From Incurvaria masculella (taxonomy: Eukaryota; Arthropoda; Insecta; Lepidoptera; Incurvariidae): a stretch of DNA of 64,000 bases. The translations under genes were made by a program, and so were the position numbers. Below are positions 33,468 through 45,584 of the stretch, piece after piece. The stretch spans positions 13,831,001 to 13,895,000 of the forward strand of contig OX335660.1 in assembly GCA_946894095.1 (NCBI GenBank), read 5' to 3'. Numbering within the stretch: position 1 is the first letter of the stretch; the number at the start of each line of letters is the position of its first letter. The notes below the pieces were generated by a model. It was not told the DNA's origin, made no database searches, and worked only from the letters and a program-made list of their open reading frames with translations.

Positions 33468-34389
33468 TCTATACTAATAATAAATCTGTAAGGGTTATTT
33501 ATGGAGTAAGTTGCTTTGTTTTATAAGATATTAGGTGTGTAGACTTTATTTATGATACTGAAACTAAATTGACGATTTTTAGAAATCATTTCTGTATGTA
33601 TGTATGTATGTTCCTCCATAACTCTTAAACCAATTATTTGCATGAGATGAAACTTAGTACACGTACATTTGACTACCCGGAAATTAGGATAGGCTCAATA
33701 GAATTCAGTTCCGCTTGCGCTAAGATGTGGCTGTCATACAAACTGCAATGCTATGCACGGCTCGGCGGGAGGGCGGCAGCTGGAGGGGGGGCTCGCTTAC
33801 TTTTACTAATTGTACTGAAGTACGGCTTGGTATTTTCCGCAACTTTAGGACTACTTGGCAAAATCCTTCAGAACAAATTACTCGATTTAGATGCGGATTG
33901 TATCTACGTCTAGCCTGATTCTACTCAAAACTTGTAGGATACATAATATAACGCTTCAGTACCAGAAGGGTGAGTAGTGAGTGTTATATTCTTATAACTT
34001 GCGAACCACTTACCCGATTTATGTGCGTATTTTATCAATGTCTCTCTGGGAGCAGTCAGGTTCGAGATGGGTTACTGTTTTCGATGTTGAGGCTAGCTGT
34101 GGGTTGGAGTCCACGCAAAACTTACCTACGTTACACGTTACTTACTTACTAGGTAAGCAATGTTACACAGTGCAAGCCACCAAATGTCAACGAAGCTCTA
34201 AAAGATAATTATTGGATGTTTCTCATTAAATCATGTAGTTCATCTCGAACGATCTTGATTAAATTTGGTATATGGATACATTGTCCTGGACCAGTTTGAC
34301 CATATTTTGGATAAGTCATGTGGGCTACTTTTTATCCATGAAATAATTTAGCCGACACTAACCCGAGCGAAGCCGGGTACCGCAGCTAG
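33468..34389 (+). mobile_element. Non-autonomous Helitron-like element upstream of esterase 1
   Basis: Begins TCTATACTAATAATAAATC (preceded by A) and ends with the hairpin ACCCG-AGCGAAGC-CGGGT, 10 bp before a terminal CTAG followed by T. These are the expected Helitron ends: 5' TC, 3' hairpin plus CTAG, insertion between A and T. No Rep/helicase frame. Its end lies 283 bp before the esterase 1 ATG, so it may border or enter the promoter. Confidence 0.82.
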
Positions 34390-34672
34390 TGTAGACTAAA
34401 TGGACGCTGGAAAAAAACAGCGGAGTTTCTTTCCAGTTCTTCTTCGCTGTGTTTTGTTTTGCTGAAATTCTATGGATGATGAATAAACAATACAAACCTC
34501 CAATACGTCTGCGACTATGTCTGCATGTGGCTTGTACGTTAAAGTTGGATTGGTAGGTGAAAATTGGAGACCGCGGGTCCCGCGCTCGATGCCATATCTC
34601 CTTCCTTTTTATCTCTGGTACATATATACGGGCGACTCCAGTGAGATGGGCACACATTACAGACGCTACTAA

Positions 34673-37600
34673 ATGACCAGTGCCCGCTGTGTCGCCATGT
34701 GGGTCGCGCGTGTGGTGTTGGTGTGTGGCGCGCTGGCGCTGGCGCGGGCGCGCGGCGAGGGGCTGGTGGTGAGCACGGCGCAGGGCCCGGTGAGGGGCTA
34801 CCCGAGCGAGCTGGGGGACTTCTTCGCCTTCTACGGCATCCCGTACGCCACCGCACCCACCGGCAAGGACAAGTTCAAGGTCAATTACCAAGGTTCTCAC
34901 TGTTGTCCGCTTGGACGGCAATTACTTTTATTGATGACTGAGCGAAGCTATGACCATGGAGTACAGAACTATATTGCTCAACTGTTGACAATCAAGCTGG
35001 TGGCCAATTGTAAGGATTCCTAGTGAATAATACTTAAATTTAACGATACCGTTTCGTCCAGTCAGAGGTCAACTTCCGTCCGATAGACTTCTGACTGGAC
35101 GATGCGTCAGATGTCCTCAGCGTGGTGGCCGAAATATTGGGAAGAAGGTACTGGTAAATATTTCCAAATGTGTTTCAGAGTTCGGTGTTAACGAAAAATT
35201 ACATATCCATACTCATAGGCGATCCGTAAATCCAAATTGGTCGGAAATTATTTACTGATTTGAGGATTAAGGAGTGTGTAATCCGTATGTAAACTAATAA
35301 GCGCAAGAATTGGGCTTCAGGTGGAATTTTTGGACGTAAATTTTCTTTTTAACTACCTTGATTTATAAAGTTTGAAATCTTGTTACTTTTGCGTTACATG
35401 CATTAGTTTACTGCATAATATTTTTGATATTATTCGTATTATCGATGATAACATACTAGGTGAAATGAGCACAAAAATATCTGTTGAAACAATTTCTTAT
35501 CTTCCTCAATAATGATTATTATTGTTCCTAATCAGCAATGTTAACGTCAATTGTGGGTTGAGCATGATACTCACGAACAGTTTTCTCAATAAGGATTATG
35601 CTCATAATTGCTTTTTCCACAGTTTGCGTGTCATAGAGTAAACATATAATTTCCCAGTTCATAAAGGTGGTCACAGACGGGACAGATATCTGCGTCTGCG
35701 GACGTCTGCGCAGATATCTGTCGATACCGTTCTTCATAGAAATAAATTGACTATCACACACGGCGCAGATAAAATATTTTTGATCTGTGAGGATCTGCAG
35801 ATGCAGACCGATATCGACAGACGCGAAGACTATGTGCGGATAAATACAGGTTGGGACGTTTTTAAACGCTCGATGCGTGCCACGGGGAAGACTGGCGGTG
35901 AGAGGCGGGTGGGGTACAGGTGCCTCGGTACGACGACACTGCATGTGGAATATAAACATACACGTTCTTCAGTGGAAATGATTTCAAGGATGTTTGTAAC
36001 GTTTCTTTTAATATCATCCTTAATTAAATCGTGAATCGCCATTAATGTTGCTCTTTGCTGTCGAAAATATGCAACTGTAACTTGAGAAGCAGGCGGGCTC
36101 CGGTCAGTGATATGCTTGCCAGCCATATCTCCTGAAGACGGGCCCACAGAAGGACTCGAAACGTCGAACATCAGCGATACCGCTACCTTCGCGCCGGCAA
36201 GCCGACTTCTCAAAATATTGTAGAGATGTAATTTTAAATATTTCATTTAATTATATAACTATTCACGTGGGCACGTGGGCTGTTTGTGTAAAATCGGGAC
36301 AAAAAGAAACGGAGACAAACTTTTTATTTCGATTTCATGTTCTGAATAAATATTTTAAAAACTAGAGTTGCCATCAGCAAAAGTGACCAACCATTCATGC
36401 AAGCATAACTTCTGAATTGGTGGAAACAGTTGTGTTTTCACTTTGAAAGCTCTTATTGTCCTGGACTGAACATAAGTGGTATTACATATTTTCTTTTTAT
36501 TATCCATAGATTAAGCCTGTATCTTATAGACATCTTATTTTTTTCCAGGAACCGCTTCCTCCGCCAATATGGAACAACGTATTTGAGGCAACCGATGATA
36601 AGATAGCGTGTCCTCAACCAACGTTACCTCTAATGCATGATACGATGCAACAAGAAAACTGCCTCATTATTAATGTTCTTGTTCCTAATTCACCCCACAA
36701 GCAAGACAAGACATTTTCTGTAATAGCCTATGTTCATGGTGGCGCTTTTGCTCTGGGAATCGGCAACTCGGCGACTCACGAGCTTTTGCTGCAGCAAGAT
36801 ATCATAGTTGTAAATTTCAATTATAGAGTGGGAACTTACGGATTCCTCTGCCTTGGAACTAAAGACATCCCTGGAAATGCTGGATTGAAAGACCAAGTTG
36901 CTGCTTTGAAATGGATTCAGCGCAACATTGCCAAATTTGGTGGAAATCCAAAAGAAGTGACATTAGTTGGATCTAGCGCCGGTAGTGCGATCGTGGAATT
37001 TCTAATGCTCTCACCAATGGCGAAGGGTCTCTTTACTAAAGCGATATCTGAAAGTGGATCAGCCTTATCTACTTGGGCCATGGATCCAGATCCAGTTGCA
37101 ATGGCAAAACTATATGCAGCAGATATATCTAATAAACGACTCGATAGTGTGATAGAACTAGAAGAATTTTATAAGTCTTTGACAATGGAACAGCTCACAT
37201 CAAAGCTATATTTGGCAGAACCTGATTCCAGTGTGGGATTCGCCCCATGCGTAGAAACCAAGATTGATGGACAAGACAGTTTCCTTATCGAATCACCTTT
37301 AAACATTCTAAAAAGTGGTCGTTATAACAAGGTTCCTTATATGACCGGCTTTGCAAGTGAGGAAGGATTATTTAGAATAGATCTATTTGATAACTGGAAA
37401 GATAAAATGGAGAACAATTTCGCAGACTTTCTGCCCCGCGATCTAAACTTTAAAAGTGACTATGAAAGAAATGTTGTCGCTACGAAAGTTAAGCGGTTTT
37501 ACTTTAAAGATGAGCCTATAAGCAACAACACGATAAGACAATTCGTTGATTATTTCACAGATATTCTGTTTGGGTACTCCACTGTTAGATCTGCGAAGCT

Positions 37601-38988
37601 TCATGCTGCCAAATCTGTGCCAGTGTACCTTTATGAGTTTTCTTATGTCCCTGAAAAATATCCAGATGTGCCGTATGCACATAAAGATAAGATAAATGGT
37701 GCTTTCCACGGCGCACAAAGCTTTTATGTCCATGATTTTAATTTTGCAAAATCAAATGCTTCTGAAAATGACGGACTTATGAAATCCCGATTGTCTATGA
37801 TGTGGAAGAATTTTGTTACTTTTGGGTGAGTATCACAATATAAGTTAGATACTATTTTTTATTATAAGACGCATAAAGTCTCTCACTTTTCACATGAATA
37901 CTTGAAAATTTGAATCAGTTAAAGGATTGTGTGTCTGGGAGCAAAAATCGATGTTATCACTGATGCATCAAAAGCCCCTAAGGACTGTATAAGAGAGAGG
38001 GAGGGCAAGAGCGGAATTTAATTTTATTTTTATTAATCATTTTGGTATTTTGCATACACCTTAGATACGTCAACTATAAAAAATACTACCAGTGTCAGCT
38101 GTAGATAGGCTTCGTCATAATAAACATCATACAAAATCCAAATCCAAATAATAAAAACAATTAAAAACATATTTAAAATCATGAAAATACCATTATACAC
38201 AATAAAATAAGTTAATATGTAAGTCAACAACAAAATACAGGTCAGAAACAAAAAAAAAATACCAAATAACCATTTAAAAAGTACACTTTGATTCTTCAGA
38301 TAATATTTTAAGACAGTGTGCTTCTTTAACAGTGTAGAAACTTTTATTAATTAAGATGGACTTAGTTTTTGTTTCAAATTCGTTTGCACCCATTTTCCGA
38401 ATATAGTCTGGCAATTTATTATAGAATGTAAGACTGTAACTTATAGAATCGGGTAATCTTCGCATCCTAGTCGACGCAAACTAACTGTAGGGCTTGATGT
38501 GAGCCGAAACTTATGCGCAAAAGGATGGTGGCCATACCTGTTCCCGATTATATACTTTAATTAACCGATGTAGATAATATATAGAAAATATATAAATAGA
38601 TAATATAGAAAACTAGGCGACTCATTTTCATTGGATTTTTCATGAGATTCTATCATATCTTTGGGTAAAGGCTCTAAACAGATACAATTAATTATTTTAT
38701 ATGCATTGCGTGCATGACGTCATTTACTAAAGCACTTTGCTATTGGGATCATCGCTCATATTTACCTCTTAATGTTTCAGCACTCCTGTATTGTCTACGT
38801 CAGAACTCCTTCCAGTGATTTGGGATAAAATGGATATCAACAACGTCAACTACTTTTCTATGGACGTAGAGCTACAGATGAAGGAACGGCTCTTAGGAGA
38901 CAGGATGGACTTTTGGGACTCCATCTACAGAGAATATTATTTTATACCTCTTTCACCTAACAGCCTACCTGTACACAGTGAGCTTTAG
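34673..38988 (+). CDS. Carboxyl/cholinesterase 1 of tandem pair, three exons
   Basis: A secreted-type serine carboxylesterase (alpha/beta-hydrolase fold) that hydrolyses carboxylic esters; natural substrate unknown. Join 34673-34879, 36549-37825, 38781-38988, 563 aa, in frame with GT-AG introns. A hydrophobic signal peptide ends near ARARGEG. Then come FYGIPYATAP, the cysteine-loop region CPQP...ENCL, the oxyanion loop HGGAF, the nucleophile in GSSAG (Ser212), SEEG with catalytic Glu341, and GAFHG with His456. The family usually has ESAG and an acidic residue three after the His; here it is SSAG and Gln. It lacks the GQSAG motif of juvenile hormone esterase. A second in-frame ATG at 34697 matches the start of the neighbouring paralogue and is the likelier start, giving 555 aa. 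The exon 1 donor (GTCAAT) is weak. AATAAA lies at 39029. Confidence 0.9.
35055..35102. repeat. Hairpin in esterase 1 intron 1
   Basis: CGTCCAGTCAGAAG-type arms (CGTCCAGTCAGAG and CTTCTGACTGGACG) separated by about 20 bases. Confidence 0.6.
36080..36215 (+). repeat. Structured repeat with hammerhead-like core, esterase 1 intron 1
   Basis: Outer stem TTGAGAAG (36082-36089)/CTTCTCAA (36206-36213) and second stem GCTTGCC/GGCAAGC enclose CTGAAGA (36132-36138) and CGAAACGTC (36157-36165). These match the hammerhead core CUGANGA...GAAA with the ACGU-type minimal stem III known from metazoan retroelement ribozymes. Stem II is only about 4 bp (CGGG/CTCG with one G-U) and stem I next to the core is weak, so activity is doubtful. 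Confidence 0.4.
38030..38480 (-). pseudogene. LINE 3' end in esterase 1 intron 2
   Basis: Minus-strand frame with FYNKLPDYIRKMGANEFETK and SFYTVKEA, a C-terminal signature of insect LINE ORF2 proteins, followed by AT-rich 3' UTR. Inserted antisense to the esterase; splice sites unaffected. Confidence 0.7.
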
Positions 38989-39079
38989 ACTGAAATAGTA
39001 ACGCAATTTAAAGTGGAAATTGTAATATAATAAAACACTTATAAATATGATACTTTTGAGATTACTGCGGTCGTTGAAC

Positions 39080-39172
39080 ATGTTTGAAAACTAACGGCTT
39101 TTGACGGGGCTCTCCGCAGGAAAGCAGGAATGTTTCCTCCCGCCGCGTGAAAAGCCGTTAGTTTTTAAACAT
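39080..39172. repeat. Small foldback element downstream of esterase 1
   Basis: Inverted arms TGTTTGAAAACTAACGGC and its complement near 39150-39171 flank a GGGCTCTCCGCAGG-type middle. Left-flank sequence is shared with the 46822 foldback. It lies right behind the esterase 1 polyA signal (39029-39034). Confidence 0.75.
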
Positions 39173-39829
39173 ACCTATACATAATACATCTGTGTATTAT
39201 CATTGTGGTTTAACTGGTAAGTAATACTGACAACAGTTTCGATTTCAATAATATTAAAGTATATATTGCTTAAATATGTACACTCTAGCAGACAAATTGA
39301 AAAAAATTACTATCTCCAAAATAATCGATGAATCGAAAACCGTATGGTTGGAGCCGTTCTTAATATGCGAGAAGGAATGGGAATGACTCAACCTGTAAGA
39401 TACCATGTAAAGAAAACCAAACAATTTAATCAATTCGGTTATTCGTTGAATTTAATGAAATTGACTTAATATGCTGAACATTATTGCGAAAATAAAGATA
39501 CCATGTGTTACAAAAAAAAACCTCAGGAAAATGAAAAATAAAGTCGTGGAAAAGAAAATAACACTGCAATAAAACCAATAATATGTTCTAATAAACTTTG
39601 TACTGCAAACAAAGTAGATTTTTATATTAAACACAACCTTTTATTTTGCTCCACACTTACGTTTACTGCCTCCAAGAGCACAATAAAATCGGAATTAAGA
39701 CTTGACATGAATTGAGTGTACTCCCAGTCAGACGGTCAGGATCCTGTTTTATTTTTTTTCCTAGATCCAGCAACAGTGTTACCAGTGGTGACCTCGCCTC
39801 AATTGAGATGAGGACCTGGAATGGGTGGC

Positions 39830-40345
39830 TAGTGAAAACCTATCCGCTCCGGTTTCAAAGATATCAGGCAGTAATACCAATTAACTCGGTCAGGCTTAAC
39901 TCTACCTGTAGGGTAGACATGAATTCCGAAACATGAAACAGCTTGGAATCGTGACAAAATGCATTTATATATATAATTCAGAAAGAGAATGAACGGGGAG
40001 GGGACTAAACTCAAGAATTGCAATATCCCGCGCCCCTGAGCCACTTGCCATTTGAAACATTGCATTTTTTTATTGTATTGGAAATGGATGGCTATACCAT
40101 ACCTACTGCCATTATAATAGCCCAAAAAACCTCATTGGAACCAGGCGATCTAGGACCTTCCTTTAATTGCACAGGTACATTGAACTGTATGGAAAATTAT
40201 CATTTCCGCTTCGAACATCGTTTATTCAATACAATGGTACCAACCTGGGCGGGATTAATCCGAGGACCTACAGACTAGGGGACCTACAGTTTCACGCGGA
40301 ATCCAAACCACAAACGGCGAATAGTCGGCTCTTACGACATGCGCG
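39830..40345 (-). repeat. Two adjacent degraded tRNA-SINE copies
   Basis: A minus-strand fragment (about 39830-40060, with CCCCTCCCCGTTCATTC and a decayed head) abuts a second (40075-40345) carrying CCCGCCCAGGTTGGTACC and AATGTACC blocks. The tail-to-head order suggests nested or successive insertion. Confidence 0.65.
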
Positions 40346-41621
40346 GGAAGAAATGCAGTGGGCCCAATTATATTGGAACAATACCCTTATCGCGCTCTTG
40401 GCGGATAAGGGGTTGAATGGAAAAATGTGTCCTCGACACTTTTCGCGACACGCGGCATTCACACTTTCGCTGTGGAAAAGTACCAGGGCGGCAGAAATTA
40501 ATCTGTTTACGTGCCGGAACCCAAACAGCATATGAAAACATTTGAGATAACTCTTATATTTGATTATTAGGTCCGCGTGCGTTTTCCCTTCGCGCGCAAC
40601 TTTGTCTATACGCACCGACATGCTTAGCTTTGAACATCCCGCAAACATTACGTATCTTGAATGCGTTTAGTTAAGAGTAAAATGTTCAAAGTCTTTGAAC
40701 ATTTATTTGGTATATACGTTCATATACTCGCGAGCAACAACTTAAAACTACAAGTTCACTCTTCAGTGCAAGCTCTTTTATCGGGGGCTCAATCGTGCGT
40801 GGAGCATTTGGTTAAAGTTTGTTAAACCAGTGTAAACAAAAGAAATACTTCTCGCGGAATATTTTATGAAATACGAAAGTACATTTATGAGAGTAAGAAT
40901 TTGGAATGGGTGCAATGAGTATCACTAAGATTTTTGCAAGTTATTAACTAATAAGAACTCACTAAAAATAGATACAAAGAATACAACCCTACATAAGACA
41001 ATATACTCCCATTGATACCTAAAACCTGAGGAAGTGCAACAAAAGCCAGATAATAAATAAGAACCAAGAGAAATCAACATACTCACCAGCTAATAGTATA
41101 TGAACACTAACTTTATCCTATCTGACTCATTCCGTTTCCCCTAATTCCAAATTGACTCATAGTTGAATAAGCAGGTATTTTAAAATCCATTTCCAATCCT
41201 ATCCTCAGGAGCGTGTCCTTACAATTAAACACGCTCTCCGGTTTCTTCGGTCTGCACTCTTGTGGGAGAACTCCTGGTCGAAGGGTGTTTCATGTTCATG
41301 ACATGTTCATATTATTAACTAATGAGAACTCCACATTAGGTACAAAGCTTGAATGAGAGTATATGCTGCGGTTTGGCGTTTCGTGCGCAGATTTTGTTAT
41401 AAAGCATTAAATGTAAAAACAACTTTATTTTCCATTCAATATACATTTTTAAGATGTGCCCCAAAGTATTTTATATTTTACCATCATATAATAATCTGCT
41501 GTTTAAATAATATTTTTGGCACCGAGATGTAAAACTTGAGTCTATTCTTAATATTGCTATAAATACACAACGATTTGATGTTAGCTCTACAAACGAAACA
41601 GTATGTCGTGAGTGCACCATA

Positions 41622-44600
41622 ATGTGGGTCGCGCACGTGGTGTTGGTGTGTGGCGTACTGGCGCTGGCGCGGGCGCGCGGCGAGGGGCTGGTGGTGAGCA
41701 CGGCGCAGGGCCCGGTGAGGGGCTACCCGAGCGAGCTGGGGGACTTCTTCGCCTTCTACGGCATCCCGTACGCCACCGCACCCACCGGCAGGGACAAGTT
41801 CAAGGTGGTTCAAGGTCAAATGATCGAGTACATTTTCGTCCTGAGTCAGCACTACCTAGCGCACGTTGTGGGGTAAAATAGTTCTTGATGGCTGACTGCC
41901 GTAGCTGGAGGCTAACATTATGGAATATGTGCAGGCTAAATTGAATTGAGTTAACTTTTGGCAAAGCGAAGTATAGTAATCGTGCGCTTTAGTGGATTTA
42001 ATGTGAACATTGCTAACATTCTAATATTATGGTAGCTAAGAAGGGGCTAGTTATTAATAAATGTATAACGATTATGAATCCCCCTTCTAAAATGTAAATT
42101 TTTGACAAAAACATTATTTAAAGAAAATATTTTCTAGACTAGCGTTATATCTCAGCTAAAAATTACCCATGTATGTTTTCCAGGAACCCCTTCCGCCATC
42201 AATGAGGAGCGATGTTTTGGAGGCAACTAACAATAAGATAGTTTGTCCTCAGCCGAATGTGGCCTATTTATCTCTCAACAATACAATTCAAAATGAAGAC
42301 TGCCTCGTTATTAACATTTTTGTTCCTAAATTCTGTGAACAAGGCAAAGAACTCGCGGTAATGGCATATGTTCACGGGGGCGGCTTTGCCGTTGGATATG
42401 GTAATTCCGTGACGCATGAACTGCTAATACGTCATGGAGTAATCGTTGTAAACTTCAACTATAGACTCGGAACATATGGATTTCTCTGTTTAGGAACTAG
42501 AGACATTCCTGGAAACGCTGGTCTAAAAGACCAAGTGGCTGCTTTGCGATGGATTAAGCGAAATATCGCCAACTTTGGTGGGAACCCTGACGACGTCACA
42601 ATTGGTGGTTTCAGTGCCGGTAGCGCGAGCGTGGAACTCTTGATGCTGTCTCCAATGGCGCGTGGTCTCTTCAATAAGGCCATATCTGAAAGCGGTTCTG
42701 CCTTATCCACTTGGGCCTTGGATCCCGACCCGATTGCGATGGCAAAACGATACGTAAAAGACTTATCCGATGAACAGTTCGATGATGTGATGAATCTAGA
42801 AGATTTTTTGAAATCTTTAAATATGCTTCAACTTACATCGAGGGTATATTTTACGGAGCAGAGCCCACACTTTGGTTTTTCTCCATGCTTGGAAACAAAC
42901 ATTGAGGGGCGAGAAAGCTTTTTAAATGAGGCTCCCCTGGAAATTCTCAGAAATGGCAGTTATCGCAAGGTTCCTTACTTGACGGGATTGGCTAGCGAGG
43001 AAGGTCTCTTTAGGATAGATCAATTCGACGAATGGAAAAGCGACATGGAGGAAAATTTTGCAGAATTTCTTCCCCGGGACCTCGTTTTTAAAAACGAAAA
43101 TGAAAAGAAACGTGTGGCCGAAAGAGTAAAGATGTTTTATTTCAAAGACGAATCTATAAGCGTTAATACGATTAGGCAGTTCGTTGACTATTTCACAGAT
43201 ATTTTCTTTGGATACTCCGCCATCAGATCCGCCAGGCTTCATGCTACAAATGGCGTGCCAGTGTACCTTTACCAGTATTCTTACATACCAGAACACTATC
43301 CATATCGGCCAAATCTGTACAGTGATACGATAAATGGAGCCTTTCATTGCGCCCAGAGTTATTCTGTGCACAAATTCAATTCCATGAGATGGAAAAACAC
43401 CTCCAAAAACTCCATTTTAGTGGAAGATCGATTGACCAAGATGTGGACTGATTTTGCTAAGTTTGGGTAAGAATATGATTCTTATTAAATGTAATGCAAA
43501 CACCATTTAAAATACATAGAATGATGTTATCATCTCCAAAGCCTTAGCACGATAAAATATTAAACCCAAAACAACTTTCACAAGATATGATGAATTGACA
43601 GATTTTTAAAGCAAAAGAAGTAATGAATAAATTGCAATGTACGTAATGCCTCTTTGCCGTAATATTCCGGGAGGTCACGACATTTTTGGTCAGGATAAGG
43701 TAAATGGCTGAATCTGGGTTCACATGTTAGAGACCAACCCTCTGATGCTAAATATGTCGGTCTGCCTGCGCCAAGTGGTTGCGTTATCTAGAATGGCTAT
43801 ATAAAATAGATGCTGGTATGTACCTGCTGATGAATATACTGATTGTCTGGAACCATTGAGACCTATTAATTATACAACAATAACCAGTCGATGATTTTTA
43901 TTAAATACTTAAAAATCCCATAAGTTATATCTGTAACCTAAATCGACTATAACTAAGAAATGAACCAAAGCTTTGTTCAGTTTTTGTATTGATAAGCAAG
44001 TCTGTACTGATGCTTTCACGCTTCATCATTTGCATCCATTTACATTATCATGTATATTTTTTGCCACCATAACTACTTTTTCAGTCGCCTTATCTACGTA
44101 ACGCAACCACTTAGAACAGGCAGATTGACACATTTAGATTCAGAGAGTTGGTATTTATCCCGTGAGCCCAGTTTCAGCCATTTACGTTATCGTTACCATT
44201 TTGGTCGCGACCTCCTAGTCTATAAGAACTTGTATTATAAAGAAGCTTTTAATATAAACAACAAATTTAACAATGTATACAGGGCAAATATTTTGTTGTT
44301 AAATATTTGTGGTATTTATAAGTTCCTAATGTATACTATTTAATATATATATATTGCGAGCGTTTCAAATCATCTTAAAGATTCTTGGTTCGGTTAATTT
44401 GGATTCTTGGTTAATTCGCAAAATATTCTAGAGATTATATTCTTTTATTTTGCCGTTTAACACCAGTTTGTTTGACTTCTCAGTACTCCCGTGCGTTCGA
44501 CGACTGCCCTCCTGCCAGTTGAGTGGGAGCCCATGAACGTCAACACCATCAACTACTTGTCTATGGACTTAGAGCTGCAGAGGAAGGAACGACTCCTGGG

Positions 44601-44691
44601 AGACAGGGTGGAGTTCTGGGACTCCATCTACGCGGAATATTCCCGGACACCGCTTCCACCACACACTCCACCTATTCATAACGAATTGTAG
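41622..44691 (+). CDS. Carboxyl/cholinesterase 2 of tandem pair, three exons
   Basis: Paralogue of the upstream esterase with identical exon architecture. Join 41622-41804, 42184-43466, 44484-44691, 557 aa. A signal peptide occupies about residues 1-22. The triad is Ser205 (GFSAG), Glu334 (SEEG) and His449 (GAFHC); the oxyanion loop is HGGGF, and EDCLVINIFVP matches the family EDCL block. All three catalytic residues are present, so it should be active. Exon 1 differs from its neighbour's at five of 183 bases, whereas exon 2 products are only about 60-65% identical by eye. The exon 1 donor is again off consensus (GTGGTT). A TTATAAAG TATA-like box lies about 230 bp upstream near 41394, and AATAAA at 44862. 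Substrate unknown; detoxification or odorant/pheromone ester turnover are family-level possibilities. Confidence 0.9.
43670..44215. mobile_element. Long-TIR MITE inside esterase 2 intron 2
   Basis: Left GGAGGTCACGAC...GTAAATGGCTGAATCTGGG is inverted at the right (CCCAGTTTCAGCCATTTACG...GTCGCGACCTCC), with similarity running about 130 bp inward. It makes up over half of the 1017-bp intron and leaves the splice sites intact. Confidence 0.85.
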
Positions 44692-44916
44692 GGTTAAATA
44701 ATTGAGACGTGATGGATAAAGTTGATACATTTTTCTTTGATTACAACTCAGCTGATTTATGCAAGCAGAAAAGCTTGATAACAGCTGGAAGCGTTCGGTT
44801 CAGATGGCGTTAGTAAAACATCATTTATTTATGTATATTAAATAGAAAAAAAAATATCCATAATAAATAAATGGATTTTTGTTTGTGTGTATTAAATTTA
44901 GACTAGATTTAGGTAC

Positions 44917-45020
44917 ATTGACGATGGCACTATACACCAGATTTAGATTAAGTTCGTAAAATAATTTTTACTAGTATTACATTGACGATGGCACTATACA
45001 CCAGATTTAGGTTAAGTTCA
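44917..45020 (+). repeat. Tandem duplication behind esterase 2
   Basis: TACATTGACGATGGCACTAT...CCAGATTTAG(A/G)TTAAGTTC occurs twice, about 65 bp apart. Confidence 0.8.
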
Positions 45021-45584
45021 ATATTCATAATTCAGGATCATAATTATCGTTTTTTTTAATCTTTTGTTTTTTTATATTTATTTTTTACGTTTCTCCTTGT
45101 GTTTTTCTTGCGAGCGGTGGCATTGATTAATCAACTACTTAAGTTTTAAACTTATTTTGTGGCTGGCAAAGTATGTTTGCCAGTTCTTATATGCATGGAA
45201 ATAGAGTATGCGACATTTATATTTTTGACATAGACCTAGCATAACGATTCTTGACATGTTTAAGTGTAGGTTACCTACCTATGAATGCAATAAAACAATA
45301 CAATACAATACAAAAAAAAAGGAAATTTCTGATTGGCTATAATATAGAGACAAATCTGTAATTTCTGTATTTTGATTTCTCAAACAATGCCATAATTCAT
45401 TACAAAGCTTAAACTAAGAATGAGAGCGTCAGATATTTATCTAAATAGTTTTCACATATGGCTACGAATCATTTTTATAAGTTTAAAAATGTGTTTTATT
45501 TATATTGTAAATAACAAAATGTTGTTTGACTTACGCCCTTGTAGAAATTAATGAGACATGAATAGGTGTGAGAATCTCTTTATT

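Larger units (their letters stand above)
12840..34672. other. Repeat-dominated region between P450 and esterase 1
   Basis: Apart from the presumed P450 3' UTR exon, everything recognisable is mobile-element debris, listed separately. Further unlisted scraps: SINE 3' pieces at about 23670-23825 and 26820-26970 (-), and a shared unnamed repeat at 13680-14010, 19025-19260, 32620-32870 (-) and 34390-34490 (-) marked by GAAGAAGAACTGGAAAGAAA. A 33-bp tandem pair lies at about 14270-14325. Bases 27360-27600 hold an unrecognised 67-codon frame ending in a strong hairpin. Bases 25200-25560 and 32000-32500 show nothing identifiable. Confidence 0.6.
38989..41621. other. Spacer between the two esterases
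   Basis: Holds the esterase 1 polyA signal, a foldback (39080), two degraded SINEs, a perfect 12-bp-arm palindrome at 40680-40704 (AAATGTTCAAAG, T, CTTTGAACATTT), and otherwise AT-rich DNA. Esterase 2's promoter should lie in the last 300 bp. No third esterase copy or exon fragment was seen. Confidence 0.6.

Noticed and set aside
34358..34921. 187-codon minus-strand frame rich in Arg/Pro/Ala
   Set aside because: Antisense shadow of GC-rich esterase exon 1; the same shadow appears opposite exon 1 of the second gene (41484-41852).
34922..35023. Continuation of the esterase 1 frame past the exon 1 donor
   Set aside because: The sequence loses all similarity to the paralogue and family immediately after AAG|GT, while the in-frame EPLPP exon resumes at 36549.
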